The notes under the pieces were generated by a model, which saw nothing but the letters and a program-made list of their open reading frames with translations, ran no database searches and was not told where the DNA came from. Positions 1-7,956 of a stretch of 64,000 bases of DNA are shown here, piece by piece; positions within the stretch are counted from its first letter, which is position 1; every line of letters begins with the position of its first letter. This DNA comes from Thermoplasmata archaeon (GTDB lineage Archaea; Thermoplasmatota; Thermoplasmata; Lutacidiplasmatales; UBA184), in the NCBI GenBank assembly GCA_028864975.1, contig JAGWLG010000010.1, positions 26,352 to 90,351 on the forward strand, read 5' to 3'. A program made the translations under genes and the position numbers.

Positions 1-1
1 T

Positions 2-1489
2 CGGTTCGAGGAGCTCTCCACACGTCATCGACTGCTCGAGAGGGCGGGAGGGGACCGGGCGCGGGAGTCGGACCGATGGGAGTTCTCCCATCCGCTCGTA
101 TGGGAGGCCACCTGGGAGGAGCTCGGCGTCGCGGGCCAGCGGCGAGAAGCACGCCGACTCTTCGCTTGGTGGTCAGAGGTCCGGTCGGACGAGGTGGAGT
201 CGCTCGCGGCGCTAGGCCACGCGACCGGCGATCCCGCCCTGGGGCGACCCTGGCTCTCCCGGGCCTTCGGGCGCGCGATGGGTCGCGCGGCTCTCGAGAC
301 CGCGAGCACCTACCTGCTCTGGGCGGCGGACCTGCGGCGGAGCGGGAGCGCGCCGATGGACCGGGACCTTCTCGAGGAAGAGGTGGGATTCGCCTGGCGC
401 GTCGCTCAATCGGGTGGGGGGCGTCTGGTTCGACCCGCGCTCGAACGTCTTCTCTCAGAGCCTCTGCCGAGCTCCGTCCGGTGGGAGGCGACCTCGGCGC
501 TGGTCTCCGGGCTCCTCACGATCGATTCCGAAGAGGCGGCGCGGGTCCTGGACGGGCTGGGGTCGGAGATCGCGCGGGCGGGAGATGCGGTCCCCTCCTC
601 CGTCCGTCATCGCGTGGAGGCCGTTACCGTGAGCCTGAAGGCCCAGCAGGACCGCAACCAGGAGACCCTCGACCACGCGCTGCCGTTGCTCGCGATCCCT
701 CCGGAGGAGATCGACCCCGACCTGCGAGCGATGATGGTCGTCGCGACCGTCAACGCCCAGGTGTACCTGGGTCGCCCCGTGGAGGCGGAGGCGCTCCTTC
801 GGGCCGAGACCCCTCGACTGCTGCAACTGGGCGACATGGGTCTCGCCCGGGTCGAGAACCTGCGGATGATCTTCGCGCGTCTTTCGGGGGACGAGAAGGA
901 GGCGATCCGTGCGGGTCGTGCCGCTCAAGATGCCCTGTGGCGTGCCGGCCGTGTGCTGGGGGCGGGCATCGCCGAGTACAACCTCGGGGGGGCCCTGGTC
1001 GAGCTCGGCCGCCTCGAGGAGGCGGATGGCATGGCCGAACGGTTGCTCGACCTCGGCAAGAAGTTCGACATGCCACGCCTGCGCTGCAGCGGGAGCTACC
1101 TCAGGGCCGAGGTCCTGGTGGCGCGGGAGGCCTGGGCGGAAGCGCGCCCCTGGTCGGAGAGCGCCCTGAGGGACGCCGAGTCGATGAAGCGAGAGGATGA
1201 CCTGCTCGACTGCCGAGTGCTCCACACGCAGGTGCGGGGCCACCTCGGAGAGCTCGACACGGCCGTCCAAGCGCTGCAACAGATGGACCGGGACGGGGCC
1301 TTCTCCTCCCCCGCGAACGCTGCCGCCTATCTCGAGAAGCTTGCCGACCTCCTGGAGTTGCAGGGAGCGAAGGAGGAGTCCGCGACCGTATGGCGCAGGG
1401 CCCTCGAGGCCTCCCGTGTCGCAGGATATGCCCATACGGGGAAGGTGGCGCGAGACGCGCTCTCGCGACTTGGGGCGGCCGCCGAGTGA
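2..1489 (+). CDS. C-terminal part of a TPR-bearing regulatory ATPase (5' end outside window)
   Basis: The frame is open from the first complete codon, so the gene starts upstream of the window. The visible first 40 residues (RWEFSHPLVWEA and following) match the post-ATPase junction of the full-length ATPase at 49246-52347 (RWRFTHPLLWECAVAS there). The rest is a long alpha-helical, Leu/Ala/Glu/Arg-rich TPR-like solenoid. In MalT/LuxR-type and archaeal DUF835 ATPases, such solenoids follow an AAA_16/NACHT module and sense partners or ligands. No C-terminal DNA-binding domain is visible: the chain ends in helices at residue about 495 of the visible part. It is therefore a paralogue of the 49-52 kb gene. 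The role in signalling is inferred, and the Walker motifs lie outside the window. Confidence 0.75.
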   Translation, partial: RFEELSTRHRLLERAGGDRARESDRWEFSHPLVWEATWEELGVAGQRREARRLFAWWSEVRSDEVESLAALGHATGDPALGRPWLSRAFGRAMGRAALETASTYLLWAADLRRSGSAPMDRDLLEEEVGFAWRVAQSGGGRLVRPALERLLSEPLPSSVRWEATSALVSGLLTIDSEEAARVLDGLGSEIARAGDAVPSSVRHRVEAVTVSLKAQQDRNQETLDHALPLLAIPPEEIDPDLRAMMVVATVNAQVYLGRPVEAEALLRAETPRLLQLGDMGLARVENLRMIFARLSGDEKEAIRAGRAAQDALWRAGRVLGAGIAEYNLGGALVELGRLEEADGMAERLLDLGKKFDMPRLRCSGSYLRAEVLVAREAWAEARPWSESALRDAESMKREDDLLDCRVLHTQVRGHLGELDTAVQALQQMDRDGAFSSPANAAAYLEKLADLLELQGAKEESATVWRRALEASRVAGYAHTGKVARDALSRLGAAAE

Positions 1490-1509
1490 TCGAGGGGAGC
1501 TCTCCCGCC

Positions 1510-2568
1510 TCAGCCCGCTTCCGGGGCCAAGCCCTCCAGCCCTTGCTCCCATCGCCAGCGTTCCTGGCACGGGCAGGGCGGCAGGTCCGCGAGCGGGGCG
1601 AACTCCTGCGAGAGCGAGGCCTCCTCGATGGCCGCGAGCACGCTCGCATCGCACTCGAGGCAGTTGTGGACCCCCCTCGGGTTCCCCCCCGAGGTCGGGA
1701 AGCTGACGAGGCGGGTCCCCTCCCGCCGGGTCGGCGCGCCGCGGACGAGGGTCTCCACGAGGCTCCAGAGCCAGGGGGGACGGTAGAGCCCTCGGCGGAA
1801 GAGGTGCTCGACCACGGTACCCCCCTGGAGGTGGACCGGGTTGATGGAAAGGGTGTCGAAGTGCTCGCTCGCGAGCTTCACCGAGAGCACGGTGTCCTCG
1901 ATCGCTTCGCGCTCGGTCAGGTAGGGAGGCTTCAGCAGGAGGTAGGCCTTCGGAGAACCTCCCCCTTCGCGAACACGACGGGCGGCCTCGAAGTACTCGG
2001 AAGGCGGCGAGTTCTTGTTCACCGCCCGGCGGAGCACCTCCTCCTGCGTGCTCTCCAACCCCAGGGCGACCTCGACCTCCCCGCCGCCGAACTCCTCCCG
2101 GAGCGACCCCACGTTCTGGGCGTTCACGAACTCAGGAAGGGTCTCGGTCAGGAACCGGCGGGCGCGGCCGCGGAAAGCCCGAACGACCACCGCCCGGGAG
2201 GTCTCGGGGACCTCCCGAGGGTCGAAGAAGCTCCCCGACGTGAAGACCTTGACGTAGGGCTCGCCCTGGTAGCGCTCGAGGGCACGGTCCACCTGTTCGG
2301 CGATCTCCTCCGGCGTCGCGGAGCGACCCAGGGTATCGCGGGCGTAGCCGCACATGGTGCATCCCTTGAGGTCCGCCCAGTAGCAGCCCCGGGTCCGAAG
2401 GATCAGGACGAAGGCGCGCACGCGTTCGCCATGCAGGGCCTCCTTCTCCGACCAGAGGTTCACGTAGCGCCGGGCGTCCGCCGGGGTCCCGGGGGCGGGC
2501 CGTCGTTGCTGGGCCACGGCCCGAGCCACCGAACGTGCGGCCCCGCCCGACCCAGGGGCCTGCGTCAT
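1510..2568 (-). CDS. raSEA: Archaeosine biosynthesis radical SAM protein RaSEA
   Basis: This is a radical SAM enzyme of the COG1244 family. RaSEA partners with ArcS to convert the lysine adduct of preQ0 at position 15 of archaeal tRNA into archaeosine. The cysteine cluster is C-x7-C-x2-C (GCYWADLKGCTMCGY), with C68-equivalent spacing typical of the family and different from the classical CX3CX2C. It is followed by a TIM-barrel-like region with FTSGSFFDP and ALGLEST. The C-terminus has further cysteines (HNCLEC, PPCPCQ), perhaps a metal site. I chose the ATG at 2568, 5 nt after the ribK stop, because GGAG lies 7 nt upstream. A TTG at 2577 would abut that SD. It is the last gene of the Lsm-ribK-raSEA operon. 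The substrate is known from the family, not from this sequence. Confidence 0.88.
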   Translation of the reverse strand: MTQAPGSGGAARSVARAVAQQRRPAPGTPADARRYVNLWSEKEALHGERVRAFVLILRTRGCYWADLKGCTMCGYARDTLGRSATPEEIAEQVDRALERYQGEPYVKVFTSGSFFDPREVPETSRAVVVRAFRGRARRFLTETLPEFVNAQNVGSLREEFGGGEVEVALGLESTQEEVLRRAVNKNSPPSEYFEAARRVREGGGSPKAYLLLKPPYLTEREAIEDTVLSVKLASEHFDTLSINPVHLQGGTVVEHLFRRGLYRPPWLWSLVETLVRGAPTRREGTRLVSFPTSGGNPRGVHNCLECDASVLAAIEEASLSQEFAPLADLPPCPCQERWRWEQGLEGLAPEAG

Positions 2569-2573
2569 CGCGT

Positions 2574-3266
2574 TCAACTCCGGCGCCCCGTCGGTCGGGT
2601 CCCGTCCCCAACGACCATCTCGACGGTGTCGCCGTCCTTGAGCCGGAGCGCCCTGCGGAGCTCGACTGCGGCGATGAACTCGGCCACGTCGGAGTAGTGG
2701 GTGCGGTCCGGGACGATCAGGTGGCAGGGGCGTCCGTTCAGCTTGGAGGGGTAGCAGTTCGCACCCCCGAAGGTCCTGCCCTGGTCGGTGAACCCATCGA
2801 TCCGCACCCCGGCCAAGGAGCGCACCTTCCCCAGCCGTGCGAGACCCTCGGGCGTGAGCTTCACGTTGAGCGTCCCGGGGAACGGTTTGTACCCGAGGCG
2901 GGAGCGGAACTGCGAGACGTACCCCCCGATCGAGAGGTAGTAGCGCCCCTCCCCGAGCCCGGAGACCACACCGCCGGTGAGCTCGAGCGGCGAGGGCCCT
3001 TCCACGATGCTCTTCAGCTCCTCGAGCTCCTTCCTCAGGACCTGGGCGCCCGCGGGAGTGAGCGAGAGGCCCTGCTTGCGCCCGGAGAGCGAGCGGGTGA
3101 GAAGTCCCTGTTGCGTGAGCGCGATGAGGTACTGGCTCGCGGCCTGTTGGGAGGCCCCGATCGCCTCCCCCAGCTCGCGGGAAGACAGGAAGACGGGCGC
3201 TTCCGATGCGCCCCGGGAGGCCAGCAGCTTGAGGACGCCGAAGGCCTCGCGGGAGAGCGCGCTCAC
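2574..3266 (-). CDS. ribK: CTP-dependent riboflavin kinase with N-terminal helix-turn-helix
   Basis: Archaeal RibK phosphorylates riboflavin to FMN using CTP. The protein (230 aa) has two parts. Residues 1-85 form a MarR-like winged helix (ELGEAIGASQQAASQYLIAL is the recognition segment). Residues about 95-225 form the RibK cradle-loop barrel with the family signature GYKPFPGTLNVKL at 125-137 and the later GRPCHLIVP. This HTH-kinase fusion is common in Euryarchaeota and suggests that the enzyme also acts as a flavin-responsive regulator. The GTG start overlaps the Lsm stop codon (GTGA) and the 3' end precedes raSEA by 5 nt, so the three genes are probably translated from one mRNA. Confidence 0.93.
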   Translation of the reverse strand: MSALSREAFGVLKLLASRGASEAPVFLSSRELGEAIGASQQAASQYLIALTQQGLLTRSLSGRKQGLSLTPAGAQVLRKELEELKSIVEGPSPLELTGGVVSGLGEGRYYLSIGGYVSQFRSRLGYKPFPGTLNVKLTPEGLARLGKVRSLAGVRIDGFTDQGRTFGGANCYPSKLNGRPCHLIVPDRTHYSDVAEFIAAVELRRALRLKDGDTVEMVVGDGTRPTGRRS

Positions 3267-3535
3267 CGCCAGCGTGCCCCGGGTCGCGACTCCGTCGTGA
3301 CCGCGGGAGCGGGCCCCAGTTTCTCCGCTTGGACCGCGATCACCTGACTTCCGCGTACCACCACCTTCCCGAGCTTGCGGGTCCTGGACTCGGTCGTTTC
3401 CTCGGCCTCTTCCAGCGAGAGGTTGATGAACTCGTCCCAGCCTTCGAGCTTTCCCTTGAGCGTGCGCGAGTCCTTGAGGACGACGACGACGACCTGCCCC
3501 TGGCTGCGGGCCAGGAAGTCCTTCGGGGCGACCAT
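3263..3535 (-). CDS. Lsm/Sm-like archaeal RNA-binding protein
   Basis: This small protein (90 aa) has both Sm motifs. Sm1 is the strand-rich stretch VVVVLKDSRTLKGKLEGWDE and following, with the central Leu-Asn (INLSLEEAEE). Sm2 is KVVVRGSQVIAVQ, containing the RG-x2-I signature. Archaeal Lsm proteins form six- or seven-membered rings that bind U-rich RNA and associate with RNase P and tRNA precursors. The ATG at 3535 was chosen over an in-frame GTG at 3553. A CTTAAG promoter element lies exactly 30 nt upstream of the ATG, which puts the transcription start inside the longer reading. The stop codon overlaps the ribK start. Confidence 0.9.
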   Translation of the reverse strand: MVAPKDFLARSQGQVVVVVLKDSRTLKGKLEGWDEFINLSLEEAEETTESRTRKLGKVVVRGSQVIAVQAEKLGPAPAVTTESRPGARWR

Positions 3536-3564
3536 GGGTCGATTCCTGACCACGAAGGGGTCGC

Positions 3565-3570
3565 CTTAAG
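3565..3570 (-). promoter_or_regulatory. CTTAAG TATA-like element for the Lsm-ribK-raSEA operon
   Basis: An AT-rich hexamer in GC-rich sequence starts 30 nt upstream of the Lsm ATG. The same hexamer sits at the same distance from the ATG of the gene at 7409-7921. This spacing fits an archaeal TATA box with a very short leader. Confidence 0.5.
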
Positions 3571-3752
3571 TCTTGCGTGGAGCGCCCGACGGACGCAGAC
3601 GTGGGAGCCCTGAGGTAGCCGGAGGGCTCGGGGCCCGAAAGGGGACCCTTGTCGGTGAGGGTCAGGCCTTCCGGTCGAGGGCCGCAGAGCCACGTCTCGC
3701 GAGGCTCGGCCGGTCGGCCAGGAGTCCTGGGGGCGATGACCGCTGGACGGCC

Positions 3753-5675
3753 CTAGGTCGTGCCCTTGTCGTCGACCACCTTGAAGTCGGCGTCGACCGC
3801 GCCCTTCTTGCCCGGTCCTCCGCCCTTCGGTCCGCCGTCGTCGGACGGACCTGCCGTTTCGCCCCCGGCCTCCTCTTCGGCCGCCGGAGGTGGCGGGGGG
3901 CTGCCGCTGGCGGCACCCTCGCCGCGGGCACCCTGGTAGAGGCGGGTCGAGAGCTTGTGCATGGCCTGCGTGAGCTCATCGGCCTTCTGACGCAGGGCCG
4001 TGGGTTCCTTCTGCTTGAGCTCGTCGCGCAGGGCCGAGACCTTCTGCTCGATCTCCGAGCGCTCCTCGCTCGTCACCTTCTCGCCCAGGTCCTTGAGGAG
4101 CCGTTCGGCCTCGAAGGCGAGGCTCTCGGCCTTGTTGCGGGCCTCCACCGACTCGGCGCGCTTCTTGTCCTGGTCGGAGAAGCTCTGGGCCTCGCGGACC
4201 ATCCGCTCGACCTCGTCCTTCGCGAGCTTGTTGGACGCGGTGATGGTGATGCCCTGCTTCTTCTGTGTCCCCAGGTCCTTCGCCGTGACGTTGAGGATCC
4301 CGTTGGCGTCGATGTCGAAGGCGACCTCGATCTGAGGGACCCCCTGCGGCGCGGGAGGGATCCCGGTGAGCATGAACGTCCCCAACGAGACGTTCTGGTC
4401 CGCCATCGGGCGCTCGCCCTGAAGGACCTTGATCTCGACGCTCGACTGGCTGTCCGAGGCTGTCGTGAAGATCTGGCTCTTGCGCGTCGGGATGGTCGTG
4501 TTCCGGTCGATGAGCTTGGTGAAGATCCCGCCCTTCGTCTCGACCCCGAGGGAGAGCGGCGTCACGTCGAGCAGGAGGATGTCCTTGACCTCTCCGCCGA
4601 GCACCCCGCCCTGGATGGACGCGCCCACCGCGACGCACTCCATCGGGTCGACCCCGCGTTCGATCTTCTTCCCGACCAGGTCCTCGACGAACTTCTGGAC
4701 GATCGGCATCCGTGTCGGTCCCCCGACGAGGACGATCTTGTCCACGTTGTCCTTGTTGAGCTTAGCATCCTTGAGCGCCTGCTCGAGCGGCTGGCGGCAA
4801 CGCTGGATGATCGGGCGGATCAGTTCCTCGAGCTTCGCCCGCGTCAGGGTGAGCGTGAGGTGCTTGGGCCCCTCTTGCGTCGCGGTCAGGAACGGCAGGT
4901 TGATCGTCGTCTCGAGAACGCCCGAGAGCTCGATCTTCGCCTTCTCGGCCGCGTCCCGCACGCGCTGCATCGCCATCTTGTCCTTGCGGATGTCGATGCC
5001 GCTCTCCTTCTGGAACTCGGTGGCCACATACTCCGTGAGCGAGCTGTCCATGTCCGTCCCGCCGAGCTGGGTGTCCCCGCTCGTCGACAGGACCTCGAAG
5101 ACCCCTTCGCCGAAGTCCATGAGCGTGACATCGAGCGTCCCGCCGCCTAGGTCGAAGACAAGGATCTTCTGGTTCTTCCCGGCCTTGTCCAGCCCGTAGG
5201 CGAGCGCGGCCGCGGTGGGCTCGTTGATGATCCGGACCACCTCGAGGCCCGCGATGGTCCCGGCGTCCTTCGTCGCCTGACGCTGGTTGTCGTTGAAGTA
5301 GGCGGGGACCGTGATGACCGCCTTCTCCACTTTCTCCCCCAGGAACGCCTCCGCGTCCCGCTTGATCTTCTGGAGGAGGAAGCCGGAGAGTTGCTGGGGG
5401 GTGTAGTCCTTGCCCCAGATCTTGTACTTGTGGTCCGTGCCCATCTTCCGCTTGAAGGCGTAGACGGTGCCCTCGGGGTTCGAGACGGCCTGGCGCCGCG
5501 CGGGCTCGCCCACGAGCAGCTGTCCGTCCTTGGTGAACGCGACGTAGGAGGGGAAGGCCTTGCCCCCGCCCACGGTGGTCCCCTCGGCGCTCGGGATGAT
5601 CGCAGGGCGCCCGCCCTCGAGGACAGCGGCCGCGGAATTGCTCGTGCCCAGGTCGATACCGATGATCTTCGCCAT
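3753..5675 (-). CDS. dnaK: Hsp70 chaperone DnaK
   Basis: This full-length Hsp70 (640 aa) refolds proteins in an ATP cycle in the cytoplasm. Phosphate-1 motif GIDLGTSNS lies at 6-14, ITVPAYFND at 121-129, the phosphate-2 motif [10 protein letters not shown] at 174-183, [10 protein letters not shown] at 316-324, and the interdomain linker [10 protein letters not shown] at 370-379. A substrate-binding beta domain, a helical lid and a low-complexity Gly/Pro/Glu tail follow. The N-terminal ATPase region lacks the roughly 23-residue insertion of Gram-negative and eukaryotic Hsp70s, as other archaeal copies do. The partners dnaJ and grpE are not adjacent: downstream is about 200 bp of noncoding DNA and then the Lsm operon. 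hsp20 lies 107 bp upstream on the same strand. GGAG occurs 12 nt before the ATG. Confidence 0.97.
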   Translation of the reverse strand: MAKIIGIDLGTSNSAAAVLEGGRPAIIPSAEGTTVGGGKAFPSYVAFTKDGQLLVGEPARRQAVSNPEGTVYAFKRKMGTDHKYKIWGKDYTPQQLSGFLLQKIKRDAEAFLGEKVEKAVITVPAYFNDNQRQATKDAGTIAGLEVVRIINEPTAAALAYGLDKAGKNQKILVFDLGGGTLDVTLMDFGEGVFEVLSTSGDTQLGGTDMDSSLTEYVATEFQKESGIDIRKDKMAMQRVRDAAEKAKIELSGVLETTINLPFLTATQEGPKHLTLTLTRAKLEELIRPIIQRCRQPLEQALKDAKLNKDNVDKIVLVGGPTRMPIVQKFVEDLVGKKIERGVDPMECVAVGASIQGGVLGGEVKDILLLDVTPLSLGVETKGGIFTKLIDRNTTIPTRKSQIFTTASDSQSSVEIKVLQGERPMADQNVSLGTFMLTGIPPAPQGVPQIEVAFDIDANGILNVTAKDLGTQKKQGITITASNKLAKDEVERMVREAQSFSDQDKKRAESVEARNKAESLAFEAERLLKDLGEKVTSEERSEIEQKVSALRDELKQKEPTALRQKADELTQAMHKLSTRLYQGARGEGAASGSPPPPPAAEEEAGGETAGPSDDGGPKGGGPGKKGAVDADFKVVDDKGTT

Positions 5676-5744
5676 GTTGCTTTCAGCTCCGGTGCTTTCG
5701 CTTCTCCCACGTGGTGGAACGTCAGCCTTCGGGGCGAGCGGACC

Positions 5745-5757
5745 GCCCTATTTCTCC
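5745..5757 (-). promoter_or_regulatory. Possible TATA region for dnaK
   Basis: An AT-rich patch (GAGAAATAGG on the minus strand) lies about 72-80 nt upstream of the dnaK ATG. It would give a leader of about 50 nt. A CCACGTGG palindrome lies between it and the start at 5707-5714. The assignment is weak, because dnaK could also be read through from hsp20. Confidence 0.3.
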
Positions 5758-5782
5758 CCTCGCTCGGATGTGCGTCGACCCT

Positions 5783-6265
5783 TCAGGCGACCGCCACTTT
5801 CCGTTCCGGGACGGGGTTCGCCTTCGGGACGGTCACCGTGAGGAGACCATCGCGGTAGAGAGCCCCGACCTTCTCCGGGAGGATGCTCTCGGGGAGTTCC
5901 AGGGCCCGGTGGAACCCCGAGTACGAGCGCTCCCGGCGGACGAAGTTCTTCGTCTTGGTCTCCTCCTCGGACGCGTGGTCCGCCCGGATGGTGAGGGTCG
6001 TGCCGGTCAAACGAACATCGATCTTCTCCTTCGGAATGCCGGGGAGGCCGACGTGGACCACGTAGCTCTTCTTGGTCTCCTCGACGTCCGAGAGGGCGGG
6101 GAGGGACCCGCCCGGGGTCGTCGCTCGCGGGTCGTCGGTCCAGAAGGAGGAGAAGAAGTGGTCGCGGAGTTCGTCGAACTTGCGGTCGATCTGCGTGGAG
6201 CCCGCCACGATCGGGAGGATCTCGCTCGGAGCCTCGGTCTTGCGCACCTTGAGCTTGGTCGTCAT
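5783..6265 (-). CDS. hsp20: Small heat-shock protein Hsp20 (alpha-crystallin domain)
   Basis: This is an ATP-independent holdase (160 aa). A variable N-terminus of about 65 residues includes FDELRDHFFSSFW. It is followed by the alpha-crystallin beta-sandwich (KSYVVHVGLPGIPKEKIDV through YRDGLLTVTVPK) with the conserved A/GxLxxGVLxV-type end read here as ALYRDGLLTVTVPK. The C-terminus (PVPERKVAVA) keeps a degenerate I-x-I/V anchor. The ATG at 6265 was preferred because GGTG lies 4 nt upstream and a TATA box at about 6300-6309 puts the transcript start near 6280. The ATG at 6283 would lie at or before the start site. It is likely heat-induced and sits just upstream of dnaK. Confidence 0.93.
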   Translation of the reverse strand: MTTKLKVRKTEAPSEILPIVAGSTQIDRKFDELRDHFFSSFWTDDPRATTPGGSLPALSDVEETKKSYVVHVGLPGIPKEKIDVRLTGTTLTIRADHASEEETKTKNFVRRERSYSGFHRALELPESILPEKVGALYRDGLLTVTVPKANPVPERKVAVA

Positions 6266-6299
6266 GCGGCACCTTTCGCGCATAGCTATGTGAGTGCTC

Positions 6300-6309
6300 G
6301 TATATAAGG
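6300..6309 (-). promoter_or_regulatory. hsp20 TATA box
   Basis: The minus strand reads CCTTATATAC, a strong archaeal TATA box, 36-45 nt upstream of the chosen ATG. It is the most AT-rich patch in the first 10 kb and leaves a leader of about 15 nt that contains the GGTG ribosome site. Confidence 0.7.
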
Positions 6310-6322
6310 TATAATGTTACGC

Positions 6323-6338
6323 TTTTCGACATTTTTCG
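6323..6338. promoter_or_regulatory. Direct repeat TTTTCG-N4-TTTTCG upstream of the hsp20 promoter
   Basis: Two copies of TTTTCG are spaced exactly 10 bp apart (6323-6328 and 6333-6338). They lie just upstream of the hsp20 TATA box, where archaeal activators or BRE-proximal regulators bind. One-turn spacing suggests a protein bound on one face of the helix. The function is inferred. Confidence 0.4.
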
Positions 6339-6412
6339 CCGAAGTTGGTATTCACCTCCGTGACCGCGGCGGCGGCGCTTCTTGCGCTCGAATGGGACCG
6401 GGGCGGTCTCGC

Positions 6413-6859
6413 TCAGAGTCGGAAGGTCCTTCGGACCTGCCGCTCAAGGACGTGAGGGGTCACCATCCCCACGTGCCGGCGCACGAGCTCCCCCTCATGA
6501 AAGAAGAGAAGCGTTGGGATGCTCCGGACCTCGAAGCGTTCGGCGAGACTGGGGTCCCGCTCGATGTTGACCCGACCGAACGCGACCTGGCCAGAGAAGC
6601 GCCCGGCCTCCGCATCGAAGATCGGTCGGAGCGCCCGGCAGGGGCGGCACCAGGCCGCCCAGAGGTCGAGCACGACGTTCTCGTTCTTCTTGAGGTATTC
6701 CTTGGCCTCGAGCCCTGAGAGGTTGCGGGGTGACGTCCGCGGTGAGGTTCGCGTTCTTTCCCGCATCTCTCCCCCTTCCTCCGACCCCGCCCCACGATCG
6801 TGGGTGACCTTGGGCTCACCGCTGCTCTGTGAGCCGAACAAGCGCGACAGCACCGACAT
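6413..6859 (-). CDS. Thioredoxin-like protein with WCRPC active site
   Basis: This is a thioredoxin fold protein (148 aa) expected to reduce protein disulfides in the cytoplasm. The active site is WCRPC with C71 and C74, where most thioredoxins have WCGPC. The cis-proline motif SIPTLLFF and the final helix are intact. A charged, Ser/Arg/Thr-rich extension of about 48 residues precedes the domain. A second Met at residue 32 could be the true start, so the extension may be partly noncoding. No membrane anchor or signal peptide is seen. It stands alone between hsp20 and a DUF350-like gene on the same strand, fitting a stress-response neighbourhood. Confidence 0.88.
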   Translation of the reverse strand: MSVLSRLFGSQSSGEPKVTHDRGAGSEEGGEMRERTRTSPRTSPRNLSGLEAKEYLKKNENVVLDLWAAWCRPCRALRPIFDAEAGRFSGQVAFGRVNIERDPSLAERFEVRSIPTLLFFHEGELVRRHVGMVTPHVLERQVRRTFRL

Positions 6860-6989
6860 GGCGGCCTTGGGGGAGCCCAGGCGCCAAATGGCGTTTGAAG
6901 CTCTCCGTGAATGGCGGTTGACCTAACCCTCCGTCGGCGACCCGGGTCCCCCCCTCGGTGGGGGGGGGAAGAACGGCGAGCGACCCGCT

Positions 6990-7244
6990 CTAGGCTCCGA
7001 CGGCCTGGACCAGACCGAGGACCCCGGCCTGAAGCACGATGGAGATCCCGTTGAACACCCAGACGAGCATTATGGCCATGGCCACGTTCCCGTTCTTGAG
7101 CTCCTCCATCAACGGGACCCGGAGCGTGGCCTTGTGAGGAATGGAGATCCCCAGGTAGATGGCGAGGCCGGCGAGCCCGGTCGCCACGAACAGTTGGACC
7201 AGTCCGAAGACAAGATGGACGATCTGGGTCACGAGGTCGACCAT
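6990..7244 (-). CDS. Short DUF350-like membrane protein
   Basis: This 84-residue protein has two strong membrane segments (about 10-33 and 54-82) joined by a loop with ISIPHKATLRVPLMEELKNGN. The pattern resembles one half of DUF350 (UPF0719), whose usual members of about 130 aa carry two such units and four helices. The ATG at 7244 begins the recognisable domain. The frame stays open upstream for another 200 residues, but that part is Arg/Pro/Ser-rich and overlaps the next gene, so it was excluded. Function is unknown. A homodimer could replace the internal duplication. Family assignment is moderately sure. Confidence 0.65.
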   Translation of the reverse strand: MVDLVTQIVHLVFGLVQLFVATGLAGLAIYLGISIPHKATLRVPLMEELKNGNVAMAIMLVWVFNGISIVLQAGVLGLVQAVGA

Positions 7245-7408
7245 GCGCGGTCGCAGACCGTTCACGTGCTTCGTTCTCCACTCGACGAGCGTCGAGCGGC
7301 CCGCGTTCAGGTTTCGGTGGTGCTCTACGAGGTAGGATCGGGCCGACACCGTGGAACGCGACGGGGCTCTGGCGTCTCGGAGCGCCGCCCCGGGGGCCGA
7401 CCGGCTCC

Positions 7409-7921
7409 TCAGCGCATGGCACGAGGTCCGGTGCGTTTCCCCCTGGCATGGGGGCGATTCTCGCGGCCCGTCCGCTTCCGATAGTCGCGGTCGAGAGAGC
7501 GAGCGAATCCGCGCCACAGGTCGAGCAGACCCGGCTCGTACTCTCGGCGCGAAGGTTGGCCCGGGTACATCTCCCGGGGGCGGCGGCGGGCCCGAATATC
7601 CAGTTGCGTCCGACCCGCGGATAGCTCCCGCAGAGTATAGTCGAGAGACAGGACGCGCGATGTCCCATACGAGTCCACGTGCCACCGATCGGGGGGGAAC
7701 AGGAGGGTCCTGTTCTGATTCAGGAGCCACCGGTCCTTGGACTTCCAGAGGTCCTGCAGAACGATCTCGCTCGGGTCGCTTTGGAGCACTCTTCGGACGA
7801 ACGGTGCTCCCGCACGCTTCCCGTCGTCGCGCGTGTAATCGGTGCACCACCTGAAGACGTAGTCCAACGGTGCGTGGAACACGATGCGGATCCGGAACAC
7901 CGGAGGGGGGAATCGAGCCAT
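7409..7921 (-). CDS. SRPBCC/START-like hypothetical protein
   Basis: This protein has about 170 residues. The N-terminus (FRIRIVFHAPLDYVFRWCTDY) is typical of the START/SRPBCC ligand-binding fold: a first strand, then P-x-x-x-V-F-x-W in helix 1. Later strands are IVLQDLW, TLLFPPDRWHVD and SLDYTLREL. The long C-terminal helix contains WRGFARSLDRDYRKR and ends in a basic tail. Members bind hydrophobic ligands or act as cyclases, and no catalytic residues can be named here. The ATG at 7921 was chosen over a TTG at 7933, because CTTAAG begins 30 nt upstream of this ATG. The gene is monocistronic and upstream of the 530-bp gap. Confidence 0.6.
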   Translation of the reverse strand: MARFPPPVFRIRIVFHAPLDYVFRWCTDYTRDDGKRAGAPFVRRVLQSDPSEIVLQDLWKSKDRWLLNQNRTLLFPPDRWHVDSYGTSRVLSLDYTLRELSAGRTQLDIRARRRPREMYPGQPSRREYEPGLLDLWRGFARSLDRDYRKRTGRENRPHARGKRTGPRAMR

Positions 7922-7950
7922 CCGTAACCTCAACCGGATGGTGGGCGCCT

Positions 7951-7956
7951 CTTAAG
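7951..7956 (-). promoter_or_regulatory. CTTAAG TATA-like element
   Basis: This is identical in sequence and in spacing (30 nt to the ATG) to the element before the Lsm operon. It supports a short-leader transcript for the START-like gene. Confidence 0.5.

Noticed and set aside
3573..5150. 525-codon open frame on the plus strand opposite dnaK
   Set aside because: It is antisense to an unmistakable Hsp70, and its product is Arg/Leu/Asp/Gly-biased without domains, a typical high-GC shadow.
6955..6970. Run of nine to ten G residues
   Set aside because: It lies between genes and not in a coding start, so no phase-variation role can be argued. It could also be a sequencing-sensitive homopolymer.
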